Assembly (NCBI RefSeq): GCF_022539315.1
Contig: NC_066326.1
Coordinates: 8,138,601-8,202,600 of the forward strand
DNA length: 64,000 bases
From: Serinus canaria
Lineage: Eukaryota > Chordata > Aves > Passeriformes > Fringillidae
Direction: 5' to 3'
The number at the start of each line of letters is the position of its first letter. The first letter of the stretch is position 1. Position numbers and translations under genes: made by a program. A model generated the notes under the pieces. The model was not told the origin of the DNA and did not search any database. It saw nothing but the letters and a program-made list of their open reading frames with translations. Below, piece by piece: positions 36,251 through 49,141 of the stretch.

Positions 36251-39200
36251 TTTGCCAACTTGTGAAGTTCTCAAATATCAAGTTCAATTAGAAGTTCTTT
36301 CACAGTTGGTTGAAGCCAAGCAATGGATGAAATTTCATTTTTCCTGAATTTTCTGGGAGAATAAGGAAGGATTTAATGAAACAATTCTAATGAGAGACCT
36401 GACTCATCTTTTCCTTGCTGGTGAGGAAGATAGATTCCACAAATGGAGATTTCATTCTGTTGGACGTGCATGTTAGGAATATAAACCAATGTGAAGAGTT
36501 TTGCCAACACTCAATAAATACATTTGCAATTCTTCAAGCTGAAATATGGACCCCACATACATGCTAAATGTATCTAGGTTCAAAGAAAATTTGCCTAGAG
36601 AGATAAAAGGCTTTTTATTGTTATTGATATTTATAATGAGGTCTTTGTGTTTCAAAGAGATATTACAACCAAGACAGTGAGCAAATTGGCACAGAGCGTG
36701 CCTGAGTATGTACAAGTAGATACAGAAATGGCTCTGTAGGAAATATGTGAATCCAGTCCAGCAAAAAGGCTGATGCGGTGGCAGCTCAGGAATATTAAAA
36801 TCTGTTCATTAAATTAGCCATTAGCTCTCTGGGAGGTTTGGGGCAGCCTCAGCCAGCAGAGACGAGCCATTCTGTAAATGAAGTTGGATATGAAGCTGCC
36901 GTGGGACAGGCAGTGTTGAGAGTTGCTACCCTAAATTAATGGTGATGTGAAAGCCCCAGGTATACTGTGGAAGACAGGTTTTTGAGGAATGATGCTTCCT
37001 TCTTGTGTTTGGAAAGTAATCAAATCTTCCTGAGAGCAATGGGCTTTCAATCACAGCCATGGGTGTTTGTGTTGGAGCATAAGAGGGAGATCCTGTCTCA
37101 AGAGATGACAACCAAACCTCCATTTTACCATTACTGCTTTTTTCTTTTGTAATCTTTTCTCCTTTCTGTGTTTGTATTGTGGGTAAAATTCAAATCAACA
37201 AACTAATTGTTGTGATTTCAGCAGGTAATTAATTTGAGGAAAGCTGAGCACTTGCCAGCTTTTCCTCCTGATGTTGCTGCTGGCACTGGTGAGTTTTGCT
37301 GTTTTGAAGAGACCCAGAGACTGAGCATATCTGTTACCATAATAAAACAACCCCATACTGTTAAGTTACATAAAATAGCATGGAGAGGCAGCAAAGGAAG
37401 GCCAGTTTTGCAAACTAGGCTCCTAGGTTTTATAATTAGTCTGCAGAAAAGATGAAGTTTGACAGTCTTGCTCTTATATTGCTCTCTGGGCTACAAGTGC
37501 ATACATAGCTTTCCGAGAAGAGCTGAAAATCAACTAGTACCTGGAATACAAATCTGTTATCTGTACCCTTCTGAATGACAAAAATGTGCCTTCTGGCAGA
37601 CTGGGAAATGCATTGGTTTCGTGCCTCTCCTTTGCTTAGGGGCTGTGTACAGTGGTCACCGTGGAGAACCCATTAACTGGGGAGTTTCTCCTTACATGAG
37701 CATGTTTCCATGAAAAAAATTGCACACAGCCATAAAGTACTACCAATACTTGTGACATTAAATATCAGCTCATTTGTGTTCTTCTTCTGTCCCAAGAGTC
37801 CTGGTCAGGCTGCAGACAGTGGGGGTAACCTTCCAGGCAGAAGTAGATCTTTGGCTGAGAAAAATAACAAATAAATGTGACATCCCATTGTCCCCACTGA
37901 GCTGAAACAATCCATGAAAATCGTAACTGGGTGGTGTGTGCACACATATTTGGCAGGGTAAATAAATACAAAAGGATCTTATTAGTTCTTAGAATGTAAA
38001 ACTTACAGTATGTGATAATTGGAAAAACTTCTAATTGGATATAATTATAATCTTCAAAGCATGTTGAACAGGGTAGTGTTTGATCATGTTGTTGACCTTT
38101 TCACTCCACTTTCAGGAGAAATCCTTAGAAATGAGGTGTTGTAAAATTCATCAGAGAGCAATTAATTTGTGCAATTAGAGGGATATAATCTGAATTAATG
38201 CCTATGTACATATCAGAACATAAATGGACTTTAATGTGGCTGCACAGGCTTTAACTGGTAATGAGAATTCATTGTGTGACAACTAAGAGAATACATGAAT
38301 AGGACCTTGCTCATGCGAGACAGGCTCGGTGGTAGTCCAGGCATAAGTGGAAAACCAGTACAAATTGTCACTGACTATTTGAAACTTTTTATCTGATATG
38401 AAAAGGCAAAGCAATCAATTTTCTTAAGCCCAAGTTCTTGTCAAAAGAAATAAACCTTTAATATTTGTTTGAAAATAGGAATTTTCTGTCTCATTTTACA
38501 TTTTCCAAAGAGTAGGATGCCCTATTTTTCCTTGGCCTGTGTGAATTGAGTCCACCACAGTCCTCACTTTAAAACAGGCTAAGAAAGAGCTACCTAAGCC
38601 TGCTGCTGCTGGTCCTGTGTCTTTGTCTCACGATATCATTAACAGATGGCAAAGAGCACAGCAAAACTAGAACACTGCATCATTCATGTGACTCTGTTCA
38701 CTTTAGAGACTCAAATCCAATCTGCAGGCACCATCTCTCATTGCACTGTTGCTCTTAGGTATAAATTTTGCTTTTCAATTAGAGGACAGGAAGAAGGATA
38801 TGAGATAAAAATTGCATAAAGCTATAAATAAGAAGTAGAGGCTCTCATGAATCTGTTTTTCTTTTGTATCTCTCTGGGAAAATGTCTTCTATTACTGGTA
38901 ACTGGATCAAAGACACAGATTTGATGGGCTTTTTCTGACACATGTAGTCCAGAAGCACAATGAAAAAAAATATGCATTAGTTTTAATTCAAACTTGATGA
39001 TCCCAGATTTTTTAAAGCATAATTACTCTCTAGTTATCAGATATTCCTTTCATATTATATTTTTAGATAATATTTTCAACCCACCAGTCCACTTATTTTT
39101 AAATTTACTTCATTAGCTCTTAGTTTGCTGTAAAGTGTGGTCGTTGCCCAACACTGGGTACAAATCTTTGCTATTTCAAAATCAAAGTGTGATTTCAGAC

Positions 39201-39500
39201 TCCTGGTGTGATTTCAGACTCCTCAGCTGCAATGAGTGCTCATTGGAACTGCCCCTCTGCGAGCATCCCATGCTCCTCTTCTTCCCATTCTGTATTTTCT
39301 AAATTACTGAAGCACAGCTCCAATAAATAAGCCTACCTTAAAATCTGTGCCAGTCAAAATATTTTTTACAGTTTTATGTGGAGGCATACATTGTTTTTAT
39401 GCAGCTGTCTCTTTCTGAACTAATTTTATTGCCATACATCAAGCTTTAAAGACCATCTCATGTGAAACTTTGCCAATGCTTTAATGGGCTTAAAGTGCTA
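36251..39500. other. Non-coding DNA, no gene recognised
   Basis: Ordinary A+T-rich sequence with short, unrecognised open frames (at most 80 codons). The only structure noted is the tandem duplication at 39187-39223. Confidence 0.6.
39187..39223. repeat. Tandem duplication, 19-bp period
   Basis: 'gtgtgatttcagactcct' occurs at 39187-39204 and again at 39206-39223 with one G between. The copies are identical, which suggests replication slippage. Confidence 0.93.
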
Positions 39501-42500
39501 AGTATTCTTATTTATTTCTCTGTATTTACTTACAGGCACTGTAATGACAAGCAAATGTATGATGAGTGGCACAGAGAGCAGTATATTCAGGCTGAACATA
39601 CTGCACATGAGCACGTGCATTCTGAGTGTAAGGAAATCCAAAACCAGGGGCAGCCCATGGCTGTCTCCTCCTCCCCTCTACAGGTTCTCATCTCCTGTGG
39701 GGAGCAGGAGTTGATAGACCCCCATACCTGCTCCCAATTCTCACTGTGAACTGGAAGCCAGGCCTGAAGCCCAGCTCTCAGCCCACAAAATCCCCTGGAG
39801 CTGATTTGGCCTGGTGGGGACAGAGGGGAGTGCTGAAAGCCAGGGGCAGCTGGGGCACAGCTGGGGAGCACAGCCCCAGACACATCCAGAGCTGGAGTGA
39901 GCCAGGGGATAAGCTGCTTTCTGCCTCACAGCAGCAGTGTTGTGACCCTCTGGTGCCAGAAGGTCACGTTTTCACCCAGGCTGGGTGATGGAGTTTGTGC
40001 TGCAGGCAGGTGACCCCCATGGATCACAGCTGCATCCTGAGACAGCTGATTACCTCCTCCTTTGGCAGCTTTTGGTTTTGCTGCTGCTCTCCTGCTCCAG
40101 AGAGGTTGTTTCGCTCAGCCACGGCTGGGTAAGTGGTTTCTCTCCTTCCCTCAGCAGCTGAAGGTTGGATCTGCAAATCTCTGCTCAAAGAACAGGTGAT
40201 CCCTGTGGCTCCTGCCCTCAGCCTCACACCCAGGATTCAGCTGGCATTTGAAGGGTACTGTCCTGGTGCTAGTTGTCATATTGTAAATGGGCATTTCAAA
40301 TGAGAACAAATTCAGGAGGAAAATTAACTTGTTATTAACTTATTTTAACTAAAAGAGGGAAAGGGAGACTTCAGATTGATAAAGCTGTAAAAAGCTGTTC
40401 TGTGCATCTCTTGGAAACCTGAAGCTTCCATTCCTGCTGCAGAGGTGTCCCTAATAACCTGAGTGACCCCAGGAGCCAGGCTGAGATATTTGTGCAGTAT
40501 TCCCCCTGTGGATAAAGAGCCCCTTGTCCCCTGGGGAGAGGCATTGTACTGACCTCAGCCTAATGGCTGAGGGCAATTGCATACATTGGGTGTCATTTGA
40601 TATCTAGGCCAGGGAAATAACATATCTAGAGGGTTGATAGGCAGAAAAAATGGTCAGAACTATGGTTTAAAAGCAGCTGGTTCTGTCTGCTAGGTGGCAA
40701 GATTTAAAGCTTTGCTGTAGGTCGGCCAGCGCGTTTGTGCAGCCACAGGGACCTGCTGAGGCTCTCCTGGGCTGACTTCACCTGTAACTCTCCATGCCAG
40801 AGTCACAGGTTTCTCTGCTTGTTTCTGTTTTTTTCTTGTACCTTTATAATATTGGTGTCCATTTTCTCCTCACCCTTAAACAACTTCCAACATTTTCATT
40901 GCATGTCCAACTTAATGAGAAACCTCGGATGTGCCTGGAGCTGTATCCAGGGCTGTGCTCAGATGTTGAAACCACTGCCTGAAAATTGGCTTCCTATGTA
41001 ATAACCCAGAGCTCAGTGTATGAAGTGTACTGTGCTGTAGATGTTCTCTCAGTGCAATCTCTTTGAAGAAATAAATTACCACTGTGTTTTGTGTTGGGAG
41101 AAAGAGTGTTTTGTTGTTGTAAGTGACCCATAAAGATAACGGTTCCAGAATTTGGCACTTTACCTTCGTGGGTCTTTTTCAATAGATTTAAATGACGATA
41201 AAGGATTTCTTATTATAAAGGTCTCTGAATTACTTATCTAAATTATGAGTGAGGTGGATGTTATCCTTCAAAGGATAAGCTTTCTGCTTGCTGTGTTCTC
41301 AGACAAAGTATTTTCCAGCAACGTGGTCTTCAGTGTTTGCCCATTTTTGCACTGTAATGAGATGTATGCCACTACAAAACTGCATTAAAGGACTTTTTAA
41401 TGCAGTGGGGAGCCACAGCTAACAGGCCTTCTATCAGTGTAAGTGCCATAGCTCAAACTGATAAAGAGCTAAATCCCTAACAAGCTCTAAGTTACAGTGT
41501 GGAAATAGAAAGTAGACTTTCTCCATACACGTTTTAAGTACCTCATTAGTTCTCAATATGTCTACATGAGCTGAAAGTAATTGATCTCATTACTATGTAT
41601 GTAAACGTGGCAAATTTCTTAAATTTTGCAACTTAGCTATGTTCAATTAACCAGTTTGTTAAAATATATGACTCTTCAATTAATTGTAGGGGTGAGAGCG
41701 TGAAAGGGAATGTATGCATATGTTAGGGTCTAGAGGACAGAGATTCTGAGTCTCATCCAAGTCTCAGCTATGGAATTTTTGGATTTGGAAAAAGCCACCC
41801 TCCACAGGAGGCAGTGCACTGTAAGGGGCGTTGGCTGCTGGGGTGGGAGAGCAGCTGTGCCCTGCTGTTCCAGGGAATAACAGGCTGGGTGGGGACAGCT
41901 TCAGTGATGCTGAAGAAGATTGCTCTCTGTGTTACCCAGAGAATTCTTCACACTGGTTTGGGGTTTTTTTCCCCTTCTGAAACTTCTCTGAGAGAGATGC
42001 TTTAAGGACTGGGAGAACCTGTACCTTCCTGCAGCATGTAGCCAAGTCTGCACTGGTGCTTGAACTGGCTTTGGTGGATCCTTGCAATGCACCTGCAGCC
42101 CAGGTGTGAGAGTAACTGAGGTGAGACCTGTGGTGCAAGGGAAGGTGTGTGATGAACAGCCCTTGTGTACACTCTCTGCTCAGGGGATTTCCTTCTCTGC
42201 ATCTCAGTACTAAGAGTAGATTTACAGGCTGGATTTCCCAAGCCTTCAAACACAAGATGGTTCCCTGGAAACACCTGCAAAATGACCACAATGTCCTTAA
42301 ACAATCCCAGCAAATTCCTCTGCACCTCTCCAGTACATCAGTTTCTGCTCCCCCAGGGCTAAGATATTTTCTGTCCCCTCCAGGAGAGCCCAGCAAGAGG
42401 TACAAGCTGGCCCAAGGTTTGTGAAGGGAGCTGTGAGGGGCTTGTTCACATGCACTCCTAGCCCTGGGCAGAGGCCTTGGAGACAAAGTGAAGCCATACC

Positions 42501-42600
42501 ATGATGGGGCTCTGGGCTGTGAACTCACATCTGGAAAGATCAGGGTACCTAGGAAAAAGTCCACCCAGGCAAAAGAATTGGGCTTGAACAAAGTGAACCA
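39501..42600. other. G+C-richer patch with the window's longest open frame
   Basis: It contains a possible exon-like segment at 39536-39683 (acceptor 'tatttacttacag', open phase) and a 219-codon minus-strand open frame at 41932-42591. Neither is recognised. 40715-40745 keeps four CpGs in about 30 bp ('ggtcggccagcgcg'), unusual locally but far too small for a CpG island. The hairpin at 41379 lies in an A+T-rich interval. Confidence 0.5.
41379..41406. repeat. Perfect 11-bp inverted repeat, 6-nt loop
   Basis: 'actgcattaaa' (41379-41389) pairs exactly with 'tttaatgcagt' (41396-41406) around 'ggactt'. It sits at the start of an A+T-rich stretch (about 41350-41700) that looks like possible conserved non-coding sequence. 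Confidence 0.85.
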
Positions 42601-42783
42601 TATAAGTGAAGAATGTATGGTAGTGCAGTATCTGAGATACTGAAATAAATGTGATGAGACTGGGAAGTCCCTAGTGGAGCCTGTTTAATACACTTTTGTA
42701 GAAGGTCTGTAACTAAAATTGTAGTAGCTGTGACCAAATAGGGTGATTTCTAATAGTCCTTGAGGATTTATTTGTTATGTGAT

Positions 42784-42821
42784 GCTCACTGATAAAAAAA
42801 TGAGCTCACTGATAAAAAAAT
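42784..42821. repeat. Tandem duplication, 20-bp period
   Basis: 'gctcactgataaaaaaat' occurs at 42784-42801 and 42804-42821, separated by 'ga'. The copies are identical, indicating a recent slippage duplication. Confidence 0.93.
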
Positions 42822-44383
42822 AAGGGTGGAACAACTGAAATGGGGTTTTTATTTTTACCTTCAAAAGTTCTTGAGCTTGCCTGGACATCACATGTTCCTG
42901 GCTAAGGCTGCCCTTAGGCAAAGCTCTCCTTGTCTGCAGTGAAAGCTTTGCCATGCTCAGAATTATGAGATTTGGTTCTGGGGTTATTTCTTCCTCCAAT
43001 GTTTCTGACAAACTGTTTTCCCCTCCTTAGAGCTTGTGACTTCTAAGAATAAAGTGATTTGTTCAGTTAGTTGCACTACATAAACCATACCTATAAATGT
43101 TTGCAGCATGCCCTGCTACTTCTTCTTCAGTAATAAAAGAACATGTTCTTGTTCTATTAATTCTACCTTTTGGAGGGCAGGGGGTTATTTGTTTTGTGAG
43201 TAGTTTTGTGTGCGACTTTACCCATAAACCAGATGTTAACACAAGACTCCACATGTTTGTGATCATTAGACAATATTAAAAGCTATCACTCAATCACTAT
43301 TTGGGAACAAGAACACTGGGGGTTCTGCTACCTGCAAAGCAATAAAATTATTATCTGACACGTTTACAATCCCAGAACTGGTAATCTGCTTTTACACAGA
43401 ATACGGTGTGTTGATACAATGCAGTGTCTTGCTGAGCTGTTCATATATAACATTTGCATTAGATAATTTAATTTAAATACATAGACACATAGGTCTCATA
43501 AGTAAGGTAATGAGATAATCTTCAGATAGGTACTTCTGTAAATAATTGTGTCATTCTGAATTAATTCTGATTTTTTTTTTCCCGTTTTCTGTTAACCTTT
43601 GCCCTTTTTGCCAAAGAGATTATAAAAGGCTGGATATTTGCAAACACTTGAGAACTATATTTCTGTTTTATTTAACCATTCTTTTTAACATGGAAACAGT
43701 ATCAGCATATTTTCCAGTTTCCAGAGGGTTTTGAAAAGAATGATAGGAAACCATAAAACTCCTGAAAGGACTTTACCTTGGCTGAAGACTTTATATAGAA
43801 AGAGATCAATTTTCTGATAAGATTCTCTGGAATGAAAGGACATTTTGTAATTTTAGCAAACATGAATCCCAAAACTAGGGAAGGCTGATTGGGACCTGGA
43901 GCCTGATACAAACCTCATTATAGACTACACAAAGTTTCCTGGAACTTTTATGGCCTTTGGATCTGGTCCTTTAATGTGTCTGGTAAGGTAATGGTTGAAA
44001 TAGCTTCAGTGTTCTGGCCTGTTCTCTGAATGTCACAATGCGGCCAATTTCTGTGGAAGGGCTTTAACTCTCTGGCAAGTCATTTCAGGGTGGGGGAAGA
44101 ATGTTCCAGTGTTAGGAGCAATTACAATGCAATATTACACCTCCTACCCCTGTCTGTTCCAGCCTAACATCCATAACGAGAAGCAAAGGCTGGTTATCTC
44201 TGCTGATTACACAGTGACAAATAACTTCTGCACAATGCCCTGTTTTCATGGCAGTCAGTCAGTGTTCAGCTGACACCACTAGCACAAAGGAGACCTGCTC
44301 TTGTTAAAAATTCCCACTGGAAGTGCCCAGCCTGGGGGCTGTACTGGCTCTCCTGCAGGCAGTGTTTGCTGTGCTCTCATGGT

Positions 44384-44426
44384 CACCTTCCCCTCGCCCC
44401 TGACTGATGGGAAGGCGAGGAAGGTG
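44384..44426. repeat. Imperfect hairpin with 2-nt bulge
   Basis: 'caccttcc' (44384-44391) pairs with 'ggaaggtg' (44419-44426). After skipping two cytosines, 'tcgcc' (44394-44398) pairs with 'ggcga' (44414-44418). This gives 13 pairs around a 15-nt loop, with two CpGs in the stem. Confidence 0.7.
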
Positions 44427-47400
44427 TGGGTGGGACATGAATTTTTGATCACTTTGGAAGGCATGTGCATGTGTTACCCTGCTGTCCAAAACTGGTGCTG
44501 ATGGTGCCTTTTATAATCAAATGTGGCATGTCAGGAAAATGGATTTCTCTAACCAGTGAGAATGTTCATAGGTGAATAGGACTCCAAAAGCATTAGTATC
44601 AATTGCCTTTGTGCAGTACTTGGATATTAAATGCAGTGACTTCATCAGAAATTCATGTGTTTGTTCATTTAGGAACAGAACTGGAAATCTGCTGAGTTCA
44701 GTGTAGGAAGGTAAACTTGCTGCAGTACCCTTCTGTCAGGTCAGGGCTTCCCTTTTCTCCCTGAAAAATGCCTGCATGAGCGCAAAGCAAAATTTTTCTG
44801 TGGTTCTGCGGGTTTTATAGCAGGCACAGGCTGCATGGCTGCTTTTGGCCACATTAGCTGTATCATAATTAATGCTTTCTGCTCACCACCAGGAGTTAAG
44901 GATGGTGACCAGATCAACTTTGCCCCTGACCCTGGGCTTCCTCCAGCTGCACAGCTCTTCCCTCACCCTCCCTTTGCTAAAACCTTGCCTCCAGTGCTGT
45001 GCTTGGATTTGTGGGATTTTGTGTGTCATTTCCAGCACTGTGGATGCTGCCCTTCAACCTCAACAACCCTCTAAGGCTCACACAGCTCATCTGCATTGCC
45101 TGGTGGGTGTTTTAACCCTATTAGCAGGTAAGAAGTGCAATTGAAATAGGAAGATTTCATTCAGCTGAAAATGTGCACAGACCTTCAATAAGCAGGCAGC
45201 CACAGAAATAAGGAACATGGGATAACCTGAGATAAACCAAAGGGATAATTGTAAGAGGGGAAAAGCCCGGGGAAACAGGGTATGAGAAGGTGATTGATAC
45301 AATAACTTCCTCAGTTATTTGCCTTGTGCATTACTCAGGTTTCTTTTTTTTTTTTTAATTACTATTTTTTTGTTGCTTGGTTGCTGGCTGAGTTTAACAC
45401 TTTCCAACAAGAAAGGCTCCTGACAAGGAGGTGGATTGTATTGCAGGTCGAGGTCCTGGATTCCTGCCATGCAAAGTGGTTTAGACACAGAGGCTCCCGC
45501 TAAGTGCTACAGCAGTTGCAAATTGGCAGATCTTCTATGTGTGGGTGCCAAATAGCCAATTCCCACTTCACAATGTTGAATAATGAGCATTGTTTCTACA
45601 TTCTTTCAAGAATAAATTCCATTAAGACGCTTGGAATGTAAATACTTCCTCTTAGAGAAAGTAATGATTTTAATTTGTTTTAATTCTATTATGAAGTTTG
45701 TTAATAAAAATGCCTATTTAAACTATTTAAGACATCCACTGAAATTCTACAATATTAATTTTATGGAAAACTTCCAAAGAACTCTATTAGTTTTCCTCCA
45801 TTAAGATAACATTATGGACTTTTAATAGAGCTCTTGGCTACAGCAATTTTTATTAACCTATTTAGTAAATGAATTAATGTTAGTCCCAGTGTCTTCAAAA
45901 TATGTGATATACTTTAAAAAATAAAGTTTAAATAAAGTATTTAATAATTTATCCATTACAGCAACTTTTACCACCCCTTGATAAGACATATACATGCACT
46001 GGGTAAATTTTAGGTATGATTTAGTTTTGCTTAAGACTTTCTGAACACCTCAGATAATGATTTTTCATCCCTCCAAAACCTTATTTTTTTAGTCGGGCAG
46101 AAAAATCAATTCTTACATGATCTCACCCACAAGTTGGTTCCATACAAATCTCAGGATGGGATGTGTTAATTCTTTTAATAATGCTCTTTCTGCTCAGTCA
46201 GATTGAATAAATGCACCTAGGTTACCTACATTGGTGGCTGATTTTTTTTTTACCAAATTGTGCATGAGCTTTAGCCATGGTTGTTTGCATCTTGCTTCTA
46301 TTTTTGACAGAATTGTTTTTTCTGTAGTCTTGGACAGAGATTGCTCTGGTTTCCTCAGGGGTTGCACTGAGCTCCTGCCCATGACTCCAAGGAGGACCTA
46401 ATCCTTTTCAAAGAGTTCAGATCTGGTCTGCTCTGACAGCCCAAGCCCCTGCTCAGTCTGGGGATCTCAGCATGGTATTCCAAGCAAAGGATCATGACTG
46501 ACAGTGTCCTAAATTCATTATGAAAACATACAATTCTTCTGGTCCTGAGGTCATTTGTGTTTCTCTTGCACAGGCATTGGACACACAAGACATTTGCCTC
46601 CTCTTTAAAGTATTGTGTCATTAATTAGTCAATCCAGTGGTCCACTAATGAGAATTTTACTTGAAAAGTAAAAGCAAAACAGATGAATGGTGTCTGAGTT
46701 ATTAGTTGACTGAAGCTTATTTAATGTCTGTGTTGGGTAGGTTATAGATAAACAATGTAACTTTTTTCCAAGGGCTATTTCTTATAAAACAGCACTGTCT
46801 TATCTTCAACATGAAGACTGATGATTAAGGTTTGATTTGTTGCTTTTCAGTGAATCCATCCACATTGCATTTCATATTCTGGACTGTCATGTTCATATGA
46901 GTATGAGCCAGTAGCACATCATAGATTATTTGTGTAATGCACATCCTTTGTAATGACCCATCATCCCCAAATCTGAGCATAAAACAAGAGGTAGCCAGAA
47001 TCATGGATATATATTGCTACCAGTTTTTTGCATGCTGTTTTGTTTGGGTACACTGGACAGATTACATCCCTGCCTTCCAGAGCTGACACCAGAGAGATGG
47101 ATGCTTAGCCACTGTACAGAGTCCCACCAGTAATTCAGTAAGTGACTTGGGCTTTTCCTGAGTGCCCTCTTGAGGGCTTTTAAATTACCTGTAGGTTATT
47201 TACTGGGTTTCTGCATAAGAATCAAGCTCATTTCTGGCCAGATGTGCCCGAGTGACTGATTCCATGTTGTAGGAACTTGTGGTTTAGGTCTTGATCTTTT
47301 AAACACTTGCTACTTAATTTAGCTTTATTCCTGGCCACAAAGTTGCTTCAATTTCTTTTCATTTATAGCTTTGTTGAATTGGTCTGATGAATGTTAAGCA

Positions 47401-49107
47401 CAGCATTTTTACATTTGGGTGTTCTGAGGTGAGCAAGACAACACGTGCAAGCACTGTAGCTAAATCCTGTTTTGATACACCAGGATCATCTTGGGAGTGG
47501 GCTGGCACAGGCTGCAGATGATGGGCAAGGAAACAAAGCTGGATATGGAAAAGAACAAGGCTTAAATGTGTCACTGCTGTCGTTCTCTGCTTGAAAATGC
47601 CACTGTGGAAGCTATGTGTGAGCACTAGGCCTTGCTAGTCTGAAAGCCTAAGGTTGTGGAGACTTGTTAGTGGAGGTCAAGGGAGGGATGTTTATTTTCA
47701 GCACTGTTCTCACACTGACAACTTGAGAGTGAAAGGGATCCATGGATGCGTATGCTTGGTGATTTCAAGTAGCACTCTTGCCACTTAGTTAGAACTGAGT
47801 AATTTCTGGCCAACACATCTATGCCACTTTGCCACTCATGTATCATAGCTTCAGGCCCAAGAGCTAAACTTGAGATTGTTTAGTGTTTGTTTATTAATAT
47901 TTTTAAAACAGTGTAGCGTAACACAGTTCTGTTTGACTTTTCAAAATAGAAAACAAGATGGTGATACTCATGCATCATTTCAGTCTGTGCTAAAAACTCC
48001 TCAGGTAGCAGGGGATGTTTAAGGATTGACTTCTCTACACTGTATGTAAAATACAGGGAGCCCATAAGGCAAATCTGACATAGGTGTGCAATGTGTACTG
48101 CTGAGAAGTCAGGTCAGCTCTGCACTTGGGCCAGCTTTTGAGACAGAGTTTGTGTGGTAGAGAAGTGATTCCTGGTGTGCATCTGTATTCCTTGAGTGGT
48201 TCATAGAGATTTCTGTGTGTGCCAGTTGTTAATCAGTGGCTGGCAGACTGTGTAATGGCATGTTCCCTTCCCTGAATGGAGAAATAGAGATTCCTCAAGG
48301 ACCCTTTCACAGCCACAGTATCAGGAGTTTTTAAGCAATCTGACCATGCTGAGAACAAAAGCTGCAGCTTTTTCAGGGTCCCTCCTTATTTCCAAAAGCA
48401 GTGATGCATCTCAGCAATGCCTGCAGCCTTTACTTGTCTTTTTGCAGGCTCTGCAACCACGCCATGTTCCTTTGTACATATTCGTGCCACACAAGCTTAG
48501 GAACCTTTGCTGTTGTTCCTACCATCTGGAGCAGCCTCTGTGTATCTTTCTGCCTCATCAACTCCTCATCTTTTCAACTTTTATCTTTTTATCTTAAGTA
48601 GATTTTCTCATCTGTGCATGCCTCTGTTTTCTTTTTTTTTCCCTTCACTCTTTTATTGGCCTTGTTGCTCAGTGCCTTAATTTATTCATCAAACAGTGTC
48701 TTGACAGCACTTTACATCACTGTATCACAATACATACATCTACTGTGCATTGCCTGAATTCACTTCTGCCTTGTATTTAATGCTGTCCATCTGGGAATGC
48801 AGTTGGTATGAAAGGCAGTAGAAGTTGTAAAGTTGTATTATATTGTGAGAGAGACAGCAGCATCTGCTGCTACACATAGAAATACTCTAACTTTGCAATA
48901 ATTCAACAAAGCAAATCATTTGGGCTAGTTTTAAACAGGAAAATTATTAAGTGATAAGATGCATACAATGACTTTCAAAACAGAACTTGAGACCTTTAAG
49001 AATAGGGGGCCAAGGACAAGGTTTTTACTTTTGGTTTTCATATGTATAATATGTACTAATATATGTTTATATAAATATATTTAAATGTATATTTGTACAT
49101 GTGTTTG

Positions 49108-49134
<27 letters not shown>
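49108..49134. repeat. (TA)n microsatellite within an A+T-rich stretch
   Basis: About 13 uninterrupted TA units lie in a longer A+T-rich segment (about 49035-49145) that contains further imperfect 'atatat' and 'tatgtat' motifs. It is a typical dinucleotide microsatellite, shorter than the one at 24621. The minus-strand Ile-Tyr open frame over it is a by-product. Confidence 0.93.

Positions 49135-49141
<7 letters not shown>

Larger units (their letters stand above)
42601..49107. other. Non-coding DNA, no gene recognised
   Basis: It includes the tandem duplication at 42784 and the bulged hairpin at 44384. An A+T-rich TAAT-bearing block at about 45590-46000 might be conserved non-coding DNA. Open frames do not exceed about 90 codons. 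Confidence 0.55.
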
